Assembly (NCBI GenBank): GCA_964401455.1
Contig: CAYNYI010000074.1
Location: 1 to 15,573 of the forward strand
Source: CAYNYI01 sp964401455
GTDB lineage: Bacteria > Fibrobacterota > OXYB2-FULL-49-7 > CAYNYI01
Length of the DNA: 15,573 nt
Direction of reading: 5' to 3'
The position numbers and the translations under genes are program-made. Shown piece by piece: positions 6,543-14,616 of the stretch. The notes under the pieces are model-generated. The model ran no database searches. It was given only the letters and a program-made list of their open reading frames with translations, and was not told the origin of the DNA. Position 1 is the stretch's first letter. Every line of letters starts with the position of its first letter.

Positions 6543-9506
6543 ATGAGGTTTAGGTTTTGCGTTATGTATTTTTCAGGTATCTTTAATATCTTTTTAATAT
6601 TGATCTTCTTCCTGTTTTCCGGAAGTTCCGCGCTGCCGCTTTTTCTGGACGCCGGAGGGAAGACACTGGGAACAGCCGCGGTTCCTTTTTTAAAGACGCC
6701 AACGGGAGCCCGCGCGGTCGCGATGGCAGGCGCAGATCTTTTTTTCATTGACGATCCAAGCGCTGCGTTCTGGAACCCGGCTGCCGCCGCATACCGTGAT
6801 TACTATGAATTTTATTTTACGAATAATGAACTCTTTCCCGGATTTGGGGTAAGACAGGATTATGCCGCTTACATAAATCCTCTGACAGAGAAAGGGGCCT
6901 TTGGCTTTCACGCCAATGTTCTGACAACCGGAACAATTGAAAGCCGCAACGCTTCAGGCAATCCGGCAGGTGACATAAGACCGCTTTACGACATGGATAT
7001 TGGAGGAATGTTCGCGTGGAGAAATTTTTCCGGAAATTTCGCGGCGGGTATTCAGGCTAAATATATACGAAGCACTATATTCGATATAACAGGGCAGACA
7101 GCCGCTTTAGATATCGGAACTTACTGGGAGTTTATAAAGGGATTACGGACAGGGGCCGTTATTTATAATGCCGGTCTGCCTATAACTTATGTTAATACTC
7201 CCGAAAGACTGCCTTACGGAGCGGCAGCCGGATTGAGCTGGCGTCCGGAAACTAAAAATTTTACGGCGGCTTTTTCTGCTCGTAAATTCTATGATTCACC
7301 ATATACTGTATCGGCGGGAGGCGAATACACTCTGAATGATATGATTGATATCAGGGCCGGTTATGAATTCAGAAATTCCGATGATAAACAGGGATTTTTC
7401 AGAAATATTTCGGCCGGAGTCGGGATAAATGAAAAGAAATACAGCATAAACGCCGCATACAGTTATAAAGGCAGCATATTACGCCATTCTTATCTTATAG
7501 ATCTTGTTTACCGTTTTCAGGAGATCATTCCTTTAAAGGCTGAAGATTACCTGAATCACGCCATGCTGCTTTTTCGCAAGGAAGAATACAAAGAGTCCAT
7601 CGAGAAGGCCAGATCCGCGCTCCGTAAAAATCCCAATCTGCATAAGGCCCGGGATTTGATAAAGAGGGCGGACGCGATGATGAAAATCTCGGACGGCAGA
7701 ATATTGTCGATAATATATACGGGTGGTGTTGAAGGCAGTCTTCTACCGCCGGGAGGCGGTCTGGGAGGAGCCGCGAGGGCAGGGGGGCTTATATCGGAAT
7801 TGAAGCGGAGAAATCCTTTCTCTGTTTCTGCGGACGCGGGTAATTATATAAACAAATCTGCGGATTCACTCAAAAGGAAACTCCTCCTTACAACGTTGGC
7901 CCGAATACCATATGACGCGGTTAATATCGGGGAGGGTGAGTTTTCCGGAACTCTTTTCGCCCTTGACCGGGACTATATAAAAGCCGGAATAAAGGCCGTT
8001 AACTGCAATATTGACGGCGCGGATGTATTCGGGAGCATTGAGCGCTACCGTCTTGTGAACGCCGGCGGAAAATATAATATGCTTTTAATAGGAGCAATCA
8101 CCCCCTCAATCAGAAACGGGCCGGATAACAAATCTGTCCGCATGCTTGATTTGAAAAAGGAAATCGGCAAAGCCCTGGCATCGGATGAGGCAGGCAAAGC
8201 TGATCTTAAGGTCCTTTTATTCGGGGGGGGGCTGGCGCAAAGCCGTAAAATAGCTGAGAATATAGACGGTATAGATCTTATAATCGCCTCCGGTGCGAGG
8301 CTCCCTACATATAGTCCGATTAACCATAACGGTATATTGATTGTTTCTGCCGGAGAAAAAGGCCGTTTTGTCGGCGAGATGCAGTTTAATTTTTCGGGAA
8401 ACAAGATTACTTACGGAAATAAAATGTATTCACTCGGCCATTCGGTTCCGGAAGATGTCTATATAAAAAAATTACTTCAAAATTATAAGGAGGGAACCGA
8501 TTCGCCTCTTCCTGAATTGTCTAATTATACTCCGAAAAAGCACAATTACCTTTATTATTCAGATTTTTCGGGAGATACTTCGCTTTATGTCAAAGTGGCC
8601 AATGAAGACATGCACATTAAAATTGACGGCTTTGAAAGAAATGAAGGACGGCCGGTTTTCTCACCACAGAGAAAAAAGATCATCTTTACCGTTGAAACTG
8701 ATTTTAAAAATAGAGACAATGTCCGTTCGCTTATGTGTTATGATTTGCTTTATAACACGATACGTACCGTCTATGCCGATTCAAGCCTCTCGATTACAGA
8801 CTATGAATGGGCCGGAGGAGAAAATTTCGTTTATTTTATAATGGGTGATAAAGGTGAAAAAGATATATACCTTGCGGATATCTATTCTGAGGCACTTATA
8901 AATATTACGAATTCAAAAAAAGACGAGGAAGAACTGGAACTTTCTCCTGATATGCAGGTACTCGCCTATACTGTTAAAAATAATGAACAGCTCGATATAA
9001 TGCTTTCCGATCCGAGAGGAGGGGGGGCATACATGATTAATAAAAAAGAAGCAAAATACAGGCATCTCCGATGGAGCAGGGGCGGGAGCATTCTTTCAGC
9101 CATTAAAATGGAACCGGGCAAAAGCGGGAAATCAGGGGACCTGTATTTATTTGATATGGATAGAGACAACGGAACTTTTGTTACAAGGAATGCCGGGATA
9201 ATGGACGCGGAATGGCTGGATGACAATACTGCGGTTTTGTCCTACGGTACCGATTTTCCGGATCTTGCTTTATTCAGCGCAGAAACAGGGGTTATGCGCC
9301 CTCTTATTACCGGTATGGATAATAAAGAGAAACGGTACGGCGAAATCAGGCCTCTTCCGGTTGGATGCGAAAACGGGGCGAACGGGGTTATCATTTTTGA
9401 GCGGATCAATGCCGGAGAAAATAACGGTGTTTACAGCATAAGGCGTGACGGCTCATTTTTCACTAGGCCGCTTCGTTACAGGGGAAACACTTCTCTTCCT
9501 GATTAG
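6543..9506 (+). CDS. Fusion protein: PorV/PorQ-like barrel, TPR-like segment, degenerate metallophosphatase, TolB-like propeller
   Basis: The product is 987 residues from the ATG at 6543; a TTG at 6525 preceded by AAAGGG or an ATG at 6564 are alternatives. Residues 1-30 are a signal peptide (basic start, long hydrophobic core, cleavage near SSALP). Residues about 40-328 resemble the PorV/PorQ (UPF0164-like) outer-membrane barrel family: GARAVAMAGA, then DDPSAAFWNPAA, then alternating beta strands ending YRF. Residues about 333-380 are TPR-like helices. Residues about 386-625 follow the UshA/5'-nucleotidase metallophosphatase pattern, but its metal ligands are missing: TGGVEG (393-398) replaces the D-x-H motif, DAGN (431-434) replaces DAGD, GEGE (463-466) replaces GNHE, and ASGARL (582-587) replaces GGHxH. 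Residues about 665-985 are repeated beta strands with SPD-like turns typical of a TolB/WD40-like propeller. It is therefore probably an exported, outer-membrane-associated binding or scaffold protein. The GH94 gene follows after 12 bases. The reading frame contains a run of nine G at 8223-8231. Confidence 0.8.
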   Translation: MRFRFCVMYFSGIFNIFLILIFFLFSGSSALPLFLDAGGKTLGTAAVPFLKTPTGARAVAMAGADLFFIDDPSAAFWNPAAAAYRDYYEFYFTNNELFPGFGVRQDYAAYINPLTEKGAFGFHANVLTTGTIESRNASGNPAGDIRPLYDMDIGGMFAWRNFSGNFAAGIQAKYIRSTIFDITGQTAALDIGTYWEFIKGLRTGAVIYNAGLPITYVNTPERLPYGAAAGLSWRPETKNFTAAFSARKFYDSPYTVSAGGEYTLNDMIDIRAGYEFRNSDDKQGFFRNISAGVGINEKKYSINAAYSYKGSILRHSYLIDLVYRFQEIIPLKAEDYLNHAMLLFRKEEYKESIEKARSALRKNPNLHKARDLIKRADAMMKISDGRILSIIYTGGVEGSLLPPGGGLGGAARAGGLISELKRRNPFSVSADAGNYINKSADSLKRKLLLTTLARIPYDAVNIGEGEFSGTLFALDRDYIKAGIKAVNCNIDGADVFGSIERYRLVNAGGKYNMLLIGAITPSIRNGPDNKSVRMLDLKKEIGKALASDEAGKADLKVLLFGGGLAQSRKIAENIDGIDLIIASGARLPTYSPINHNGILIVSAGEKGRFVGEMQFNFSGNKITYGNKMYSLGHSVPEDVYIKKLLQNYKEGTDSPLPELSNYTPKKHNYLYYSDFSGDTSLYVKVANEDMHIKIDGFERNEGRPVFSPQRKKIIFTVETDFKNRDNVRSLMCYDLLYNTIRTVYADSSLSITDYEWAGGENFVYFIMGDKGEKDIYLADIYSEALINITNSKKDEEELELSPDMQVLAYTVKNNEQLDIMLSDPRGGGAYMINKKEAKYRHLRWSRGGSILSAIKMEPGKSGKSGDLYLFDMDRDNGTFVTRNAGIMDAEWLDDNTAVLSYGTDFPDLALFSAETGVMRPLITGMDNKEKRYGEIRPLPVGCENGANGVIIFERINAGENNGVYSIRRDGSFFTRPLRYRGNTSLPD

Positions 9507-9518
9507 AAATTTATCTTT

Positions 9519-12212
9519 ATGCCTGAGCAGGCAAAATATTATTTTCCTTATATATCAAACGGCTACAGCTGTTTTCATGGAAAAAGCGAGGAAAATATGC
9601 CCCCATTCAGTTCTGAAGATCTAGATAACGCCGCCGAAAAATTTCGAAAATACCTGAAATCCGGCGGAAAAGGCCCGCTTCCATTAGACAAGACGATTGA
9701 CGCGCTTAGAAACAGATATGCCGAAATACTTGATTCAAAGGATAATGAAGGCTTTATCAGCGGAGGAAGCTGTTTTGTAAAAACTCCCGATACACCGCGG
9801 CCTTTTCTCCATATTATAGCTTCTTCTCACAGCAGAGAAAAAGGCTGTCTGGGATCTTTCTGGGACCAGAGCGGTATGGGCTTTACATGTCTTGATTCAG
9901 TTATGGCCGGAGCGGTTACATCACATAAAGACAAGAGTTATGTTCCCACTTCTCCTGAAAATACCGACAGAAGGTTGTTTATTGTCAGAGAAGACAATAA
10001 GAACGGACGATACAAGTCCGAATCCGGAAAATCTTATGACGCTTTTCATCTGATACCGCAGCCCGGAAGAGACGCTGATGATTATGATGACTTCAGATGT
10101 GAACAGGGGCTTGATACCATAAACTATTTCTCTGCATTTAAAGGGTTGGAATGCTCCATGATGGTTTTTGTGACCCGGGAAGATTCCGCCGAAATAATCA
10201 GCATCAGAATACGTAACAAAACACGCAAAAAGCGGACACTCACTGTTTTTTCTAAAATAAACTGGGACCTCAGCTCATATCCGTCTCATTATTTTGACCC
10301 GAGGGTTGTAAGCGAAGGAAAATATAATAAAAAGGCTAAAGGCCTTTTCGCTGTGAATAATGATCAGAAAAACAAATTTCCGAGGATAGGTTTTTTTCTG
10401 AGTGGCGCTATCCCCGATTCTTATGACATGATGGAGGAGGTCTTTGAGGGTGGAGGATACTGCCGTTATTTTCCGAAAGCAGTTGAAGAGGGCAGGTGCG
10501 GAGATTCTGAGGGACGACAGCCTTACAAAGGCCTGATAGGCGCTTTTTCTCATCGTCTTGAGATAGAATCCGGCGCTGAAAAACGCATTGATCTTTTGCT
10601 CGGGGCCCTTAATACGGCGGATATAAACAAAGCCGAGAAATATGCTCTTGACCTTCGCAGAAAATATATGGTAAAAGGCGCCGCCGAAAAAGAACTAAAG
10701 GCGATCATGAGCGGCTGGGAAAAACGCATATCCTTGATGCAGATTGATACACCTGATCCAGAGATTAACCGGTTCTTTAATGTATGGTCAAAATATCAGG
10801 CCAGAAATACGTCAAGGTTTACGAGGGCCCTTGATATGGTCGGTTACCGTGATCTTATGCAGGACCTGCTAGGAATATCGGATTTTGATACCGAATATAT
10901 GAAAAAAATGCTGTCATGGGCTATGGAATATCAGCTGAAGGACGGAAGGGCCGTAAGGCAGTTTTCCCGATTCAAGGGTGTTACGCCGGATATGCGGATG
11001 TATATGGACAGTTCGGTATGGCTTGTAGAGTCAGTATACTCCTATCTTTGTGAGACGGGTGATTTTGATTTTCTGGATCAGAAGCTCGGTTACTTTGATC
11101 CCGACCTTGAGGAAGTTAAAAACGACGCGGATTTTACTGTCCTTGAACATATGCTCAGAGCTGTAAAAAGCCTGTATGACTATCGCCAACAATTCGGCCT
11201 TTGCAGGATAGGACACGGAGACTGGAATGACGCTATTGACAGTGTTGGAAAAAGCCCGCGTGGTGTAAGTGCCTGGCTCTCCATGGCGCTTGTTTATGCA
11301 GCTAAAATGCTGCGCAAGATTACCAGACTGCGGGATGACCGCAGAAAGACCGGTATTCTTAACGAGATCATAGACACAATGTCTTATAATGTAAATGCTT
11401 ATGCGTTTCTGGATAAACATTATGTTTATGCTTTCGCCGACAGAGCGGAACCGATCGGCAGCAATTCATGCCGCGAGGGAAAGCTACATCTTAATTCGAA
11501 CGCATGGGCGGTATTTTCAGGAATTTCCGGACTTGCCGGCCATACAGATGATGTACTAAAGGCAATGGAAAAGCTGAATACACCTCTGGGCTATAAACTT
11601 CTGCATCCCTGTTATTCAGATAAAAGCAGGGATGTCGGCAGAATTGCTGATATGGTGCCGGGTATGTTTGAAAACGGAAGCATTTATACCCACGGTCAGT
11701 CATTTGCGGCTTATGCATTCGCCTATTTGGGTATGGGAAAAAAGGCTTATGATGCAATTAAAAAAAGTCTTCCTTCGTCAAATATTCCCGATATAAGCAC
11801 AACGGCGCCGCATCAGCTGGCGAATTTTTATGTAGGCCCTGACCACCCTGATTTTGGGAAGGCTTTGTACAGTAATTTTACAGGCTCTTTGGCCTGGTTC
11901 CGCAAGACGATAGCCAGAATGTCCGGTGTTTATCCGGTTCTTGACGGTCTGAGGATTGATCCTGTTATTCCTTCTGAATGGAAAAAGTACAGGGTCCGAA
12001 AAAAATGGCGCGGCGCGGAATTTAATTTCACCTTCCACAATCCCGATGGAGTGGAGAGGGGCGTAATTTCTGTGAAATGCAGGGGGAAGGACCTTCCGAT
12101 TGATGAGAACGGATATTTCATGATACCTGACGGAATGTTCAAGACCGGAAAAATCCCGGTTGAAGTAAAAATGGGGCCTGATCCGACAGGAAAAAAACGA
12201 CGCAAGAAGTGA
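9519..12212 (+). CDS. GH94-family glycoside phosphorylase (cellobiose/chitobiose phosphorylase-like)
   Basis: The 897-residue protein matches glycoside hydrolase family 94, inverting phosphorylases that split beta-linked glucosides or N-acetylglucosaminides with inorganic phosphate to give an alpha-sugar 1-phosphate. Visible landmarks are TPDTPRPF (89-96, the usual start of the beta-sandwich domain), the catalytic-acid motif GDWND (567-571), LNSNAWAVFSG (658-668), the phosphate-site region ENGSIYTHGQSFA (718-730), TGSLAWFR (788-795) and DGLRIDP-type sequence near the C-terminal sheet. About 80 residues precede the usual N-terminal motif, more than in simple cellobiose phosphorylases (about 800 residues). 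No signal peptide is seen, so it should act in the cytosol on imported disaccharides. The substrate (cellobiose, chitobiose, laminaribiose, cellobionate and others are known in the family) cannot be decided here. The ATG lacks a clear Shine-Dalgarno and lies 12 bases after the preceding stop, consistent with re-initiation in an operon. Confidence 0.92.
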   Translation: MPEQAKYYFPYISNGYSCFHGKSEENMPPFSSEDLDNAAEKFRKYLKSGGKGPLPLDKTIDALRNRYAEILDSKDNEGFISGGSCFVKTPDTPRPFLHIIASSHSREKGCLGSFWDQSGMGFTCLDSVMAGAVTSHKDKSYVPTSPENTDRRLFIVREDNKNGRYKSESGKSYDAFHLIPQPGRDADDYDDFRCEQGLDTINYFSAFKGLECSMMVFVTREDSAEIISIRIRNKTRKKRTLTVFSKINWDLSSYPSHYFDPRVVSEGKYNKKAKGLFAVNNDQKNKFPRIGFFLSGAIPDSYDMMEEVFEGGGYCRYFPKAVEEGRCGDSEGRQPYKGLIGAFSHRLEIESGAEKRIDLLLGALNTADINKAEKYALDLRRKYMVKGAAEKELKAIMSGWEKRISLMQIDTPDPEINRFFNVWSKYQARNTSRFTRALDMVGYRDLMQDLLGISDFDTEYMKKMLSWAMEYQLKDGRAVRQFSRFKGVTPDMRMYMDSSVWLVESVYSYLCETGDFDFLDQKLGYFDPDLEEVKNDADFTVLEHMLRAVKSLYDYRQQFGLCRIGHGDWNDAIDSVGKSPRGVSAWLSMALVYAAKMLRKITRLRDDRRKTGILNEIIDTMSYNVNAYAFLDKHYVYAFADRAEPIGSNSCREGKLHLNSNAWAVFSGISGLAGHTDDVLKAMEKLNTPLGYKLLHPCYSDKSRDVGRIADMVPGMFENGSIYTHGQSFAAYAFAYLGMGKKAYDAIKKSLPSSNIPDISTTAPHQLANFYVGPDHPDFGKALYSNFTGSLAWFRKTIARMSGVYPVLDGLRIDPVIPSEWKKYRVRKKWRGAEFNFTFHNPDGVERGVISVKCRGKDLPIDENGYFMIPDGMFKTGKIPVEVKMGPDPTGKKRRKK

Positions 12213-13183
12213 ATATCAAAAGGCTTGAATCCGGCGGAATAATAACTAATTACCACTGTAGTTCTTCCTTTTTACATTGTCTATATAACTCTTCTCCCTC
12301 AAGGTCTTCTGATTATATAAATAAAGAAACAGCTGTTTCCAATATACAAAAAATTGTTTCGCTTGGATGCCGCAGTATTCATGTCGGAGGAGGCGAGCCT
12401 TTCTTAAACCGGCGCGGACTTATTGGGTTTTTAGAAACAGCCCGGCAGGAAGGCATCGGAATAGAGTATATTGAAACCAATTCTTCATGGTGTATTGATC
12501 AGGAGTCTTCCACTTCTTTTCTCCGGGATGTAAAAGACCTCGGGGTTAATACCCTGCTTGTTTCCATGAGCCCTTTTCATAATGCTCATATACCGTTTGT
12601 TAAAGTTAAAAGGCTACTTGAGTGCTGCAGAAAAGCCGGAATTTCGGTTTTTCCGTGGGTGGCCGGCTTTATGCCGGATATTGAAAGGTTTGATATAAAT
12701 AAAGTCCACACATTTGATGAATATGAAGCTGAATTCGGTCCGGATTATCTGAAGGAAGTATTATCAAGATACTGGATTTCCGCCGGCGGAAGAGCACTTT
12801 CTCTTCTGGAAAAAGTGTCCGGAAAAATCCCCGCAGAAGAAATTATCGGGAAATCCTGCGGATGCCGGGAACTGGAAAATGTCTCTCATTTCCATTTGGA
12901 TCTTTACGGTAATTATATTCCGGGGCTCTGCGCCGGGCTTTCTGTTAGAACTGAAGATCTCGGAAAAGAACTCTCTTTCGAAAAATACCCGGTTCTAACC
13001 CTCCTGAACGAAAACGGTCCCGGAGCGCTTGCCAGGTATGCTTCACGGGAATACGGTTTTACTCCTGAATTGTCTTACAATTCTAAATGTCATTTGTGCC
13101 GGGATATACGGAGGTTTCTTGTAGCTGAAAAAAAATCAGGATTTCCGGAATTGTCTCCTTCGGAGTATTATATTACTGATTAA
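12209..13183 (+). CDS. Radical-SAM-like protein with altered cluster motif (CX3FX2C)
   Basis: The 324-residue product starts at a GTG that overlaps the stop of the GH94 gene (GTGA), so the two are coupled. The N-terminal motif reads NYHC-SSS-F-LH-C (C17, F21, C24), which aligns with the radical SAM CX3CX2C iron-sulfur motif except that the middle cysteine is phenylalanine (codon TTT at 12269-12271, one base from TGT). The SAM-binding GGEP-type motif is present as HVGGGEP (58-64). The C-terminal third has further cysteines (C217, C219, C241, C294, C297) in a layout like an auxiliary cluster or SPASM-type region, around a 'FHLDLYGNYIPGLC' block. No transmembrane segment or signal peptide is seen. 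Enzymes of this kind modify peptides, sugars or cofactors, but the target is unknown. If F21 is real, canonical [4Fe-4S] chemistry is doubtful; if it is a base error, this is an ordinary member. Confidence 0.8.
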   Translation: MNIKRLESGGIITNYHCSSSFLHCLYNSSPSRSSDYINKETAVSNIQKIVSLGCRSIHVGGGEPFLNRRGLIGFLETARQEGIGIEYIETNSSWCIDQESSTSFLRDVKDLGVNTLLVSMSPFHNAHIPFVKVKRLLECCRKAGISVFPWVAGFMPDIERFDINKVHTFDEYEAEFGPDYLKEVLSRYWISAGGRALSLLEKVSGKIPAEEIIGKSCGCRELENVSHFHLDLYGNYIPGLCAGLSVRTEDLGKELSFEKYPVLTLLNENGPGALARYASREYGFTPELSYNSKCHLCRDIRRFLVAEKKSGFPELSPSEYYITD

Positions 13184-13388
13184 ATATTGACTTATCCGTT
13201 GTAATTAATTTCTTACAATTGTATGAGGATTTTTCTTAGCCTCGGTTCCGGAATGCATTTTGGCCCTCTTACTCTTGGCTTTGAGTTCTTTCTGATTTAA
13301 ACTCGAAATTTTTTTAAAATACAGAATGGCGGATATTTCTATCCGGGATTCTTTTCTTTTCATTGCTGAATTTAACCATTTTTACCCA
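13184..13388 (+). promoter_or_regulatory. Intergenic region upstream of the MFS exporter gene, with inverted repeat
   Basis: This gap separates the GH94/radical-SAM-like unit from the exporter gene and probably carries a promoter. TTGACT (13187-13192) resembles a -35 box but lies 21 bases from the best -10 match, TACAAT (13214-13219), so the pair is poor. A perfect 6-base inverted repeat TTGTAA (13199-13204) / TTACAA (13213-13218) with an 8-base spacer could be an operator. There is no convincing terminator or RNA gene. The last 63 bases are in frame with the exporter and would be coding if translation begins at 13326. Confidence 0.25.
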
Positions 13389-14612
13389 ATGGAAAACCTT
13401 ATTGAAACCCGCTGGAAAAAAAATTTACTGTTTATTTTCGCAGCGCAATTATTATCCATTGCCGGATTCAGTTTCGCCTTTCCTTTTCTTCCGTATTTTA
13501 TTGAAGAACTCGGCGTTTCTGCCGGAGATGAAGTCGCGCGCTGGACAGGGCTGCTTCATGCCGCAACCGCTTTTATGATGGCCTGGGCGGCTCCCGTATG
13601 GGGGATACTGTCAGACCGCTTTGGAAGAAAGCTGATGGTTGTAAGGGCAATGTTTTCAGGGACACTTATATTATTTTTGCTTGGAATGGCCCAAACCGTA
13701 GAAACAGTCTTTATTCTCAGGCTCATGCAGGGAATGTTTACAGGGACTATAACAGCCTGTCTGGCTTTAACCGCATCGATTGTCCCTGATAACAGGCAGG
13801 GGCAGGCCATGGGTTTGATGCAGGCGGCTATTTTTGCCGGAAATACATTCGGGCCTTTCGCCGGAGGTCTTATGGCAGATTATTTCGGTTACCGGAACGC
13901 TTTTTTCTGCGGTTCATTAATGATTCTTTCCGGTGCTCTCTCTGTTCTATTTTTCGTGGATAGTGACCGTGCCGCCTGTTCCTCAGCAAAAGATAACCGG
14001 TTTAATAATCTGAACACACCGGGAAAGAAAAAACTACCCTACAAGAAAATGATAGCCGCGGCCGGATTATTTTTTCTTCTGGCGATTGCGAGAATGAATC
14101 TTTTGCCGATGATTCCATTATATATAAAAGAAATTGCGCCGGAAAGCAGTATGCCGGCTACACTTAACGGCGGTGTAAACGCGCTACTCGGTATATCCGC
14201 TATAGTCGCAGGGCTTTATTTCGGAAAACTTTCCGATACCGTGAGCCCTGGAAATATAATAATCAGGGGCGCTCTTTTAACGGCTCCGGCAGTACTGCTG
14301 CTATATTTCAACAGCTCATTGATTATACTTTTCCCGATTATTATGATGGTAGGATTTTTCGGCGGCGGACTTGACGCACCCTTGAACAAACTTCTCTCAT
14401 CAAGTGTCCCGAGAGAATCCCGGGGAAAGGCATTCGGATTTGCCGCATCATTCAAATGCATAGGGTGGGGGACGGCATCTCTACTGGCGGGCTTTACCGC
14501 GGGAACATTCGGCATCCGGACCGTTTTCGCATTTGGATCGGGTTATTTCTTGTTATTCGCTTTGGCCGCTTTCTTGATAACCCGGTCATTAAGCCGCAGG
14601 TATAAAGCCTGA
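13389..14612 (+). CDS. MFS multidrug-type efflux transporter (MdtG-like, DHA1 group)
   Basis: The 407-residue protein has about twelve hydrophobic segments in two halves joined by a polar loop (near the KDNRF...GKKK stretch). MFS motif A is WGILSDRFGRK after TM2, and motif C, typical of drug/H+ antiporters, is seen as 'G-N-T-F-G-P-F-A-G-G' in TM5. A second motif-A-like GKLSD follows in the C-terminal half. The R-L-M-Q-G-M-F-T-G region and overall layout resemble MdtG-like exporters, which use the proton gradient to expel small molecules across the inner membrane. The ATG at 13389 (MENLIETRW) puts TM1 at the usual distance from the start. The upstream ATG at 13326 would add 21 residues; neither has a clear Shine-Dalgarno. 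The substrate is unknown. The stop is only 4 bases from the converging isomerase gene. Confidence 0.9.
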   Translation: MENLIETRWKKNLLFIFAAQLLSIAGFSFAFPFLPYFIEELGVSAGDEVARWTGLLHAATAFMMAWAAPVWGILSDRFGRKLMVVRAMFSGTLILFLLGMAQTVETVFILRLMQGMFTGTITACLALTASIVPDNRQGQAMGLMQAAIFAGNTFGPFAGGLMADYFGYRNAFFCGSLMILSGALSVLFFVDSDRAACSSAKDNRFNNLNTPGKKKLPYKKMIAAAGLFFLLAIARMNLLPMIPLYIKEIAPESSMPATLNGGVNALLGISAIVAGLYFGKLSDTVSPGNIIIRGALLTAPAVLLLYFNSSLIILFPIIMMVGFFGGGLDAPLNKLLSSSVPRESRGKAFGFAASFKCIGWGTASLLAGFTAGTFGIRTVFAFGSGYFLLFALAAFLITRSLSRRYKA

Positions 14613-14616
14613 GTAT

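Noticed and set aside
12209..12300. Possible frameshift or truncation at the start of the radical-SAM-like gene because it begins with GTG only 16 codons before the cluster motif.
   Set aside because: Radical SAM proteins often have the cysteine motif near the N-terminus, and a GTGA overlap is a common coupled start, so no damage needs to be assumed.
13155..13165. Small hairpin CTCC/GGAG near the 3' end of the radical-SAM-like gene.
   Set aside because: It has a four-base stem inside the coding region with no T tract, which is expected by chance.
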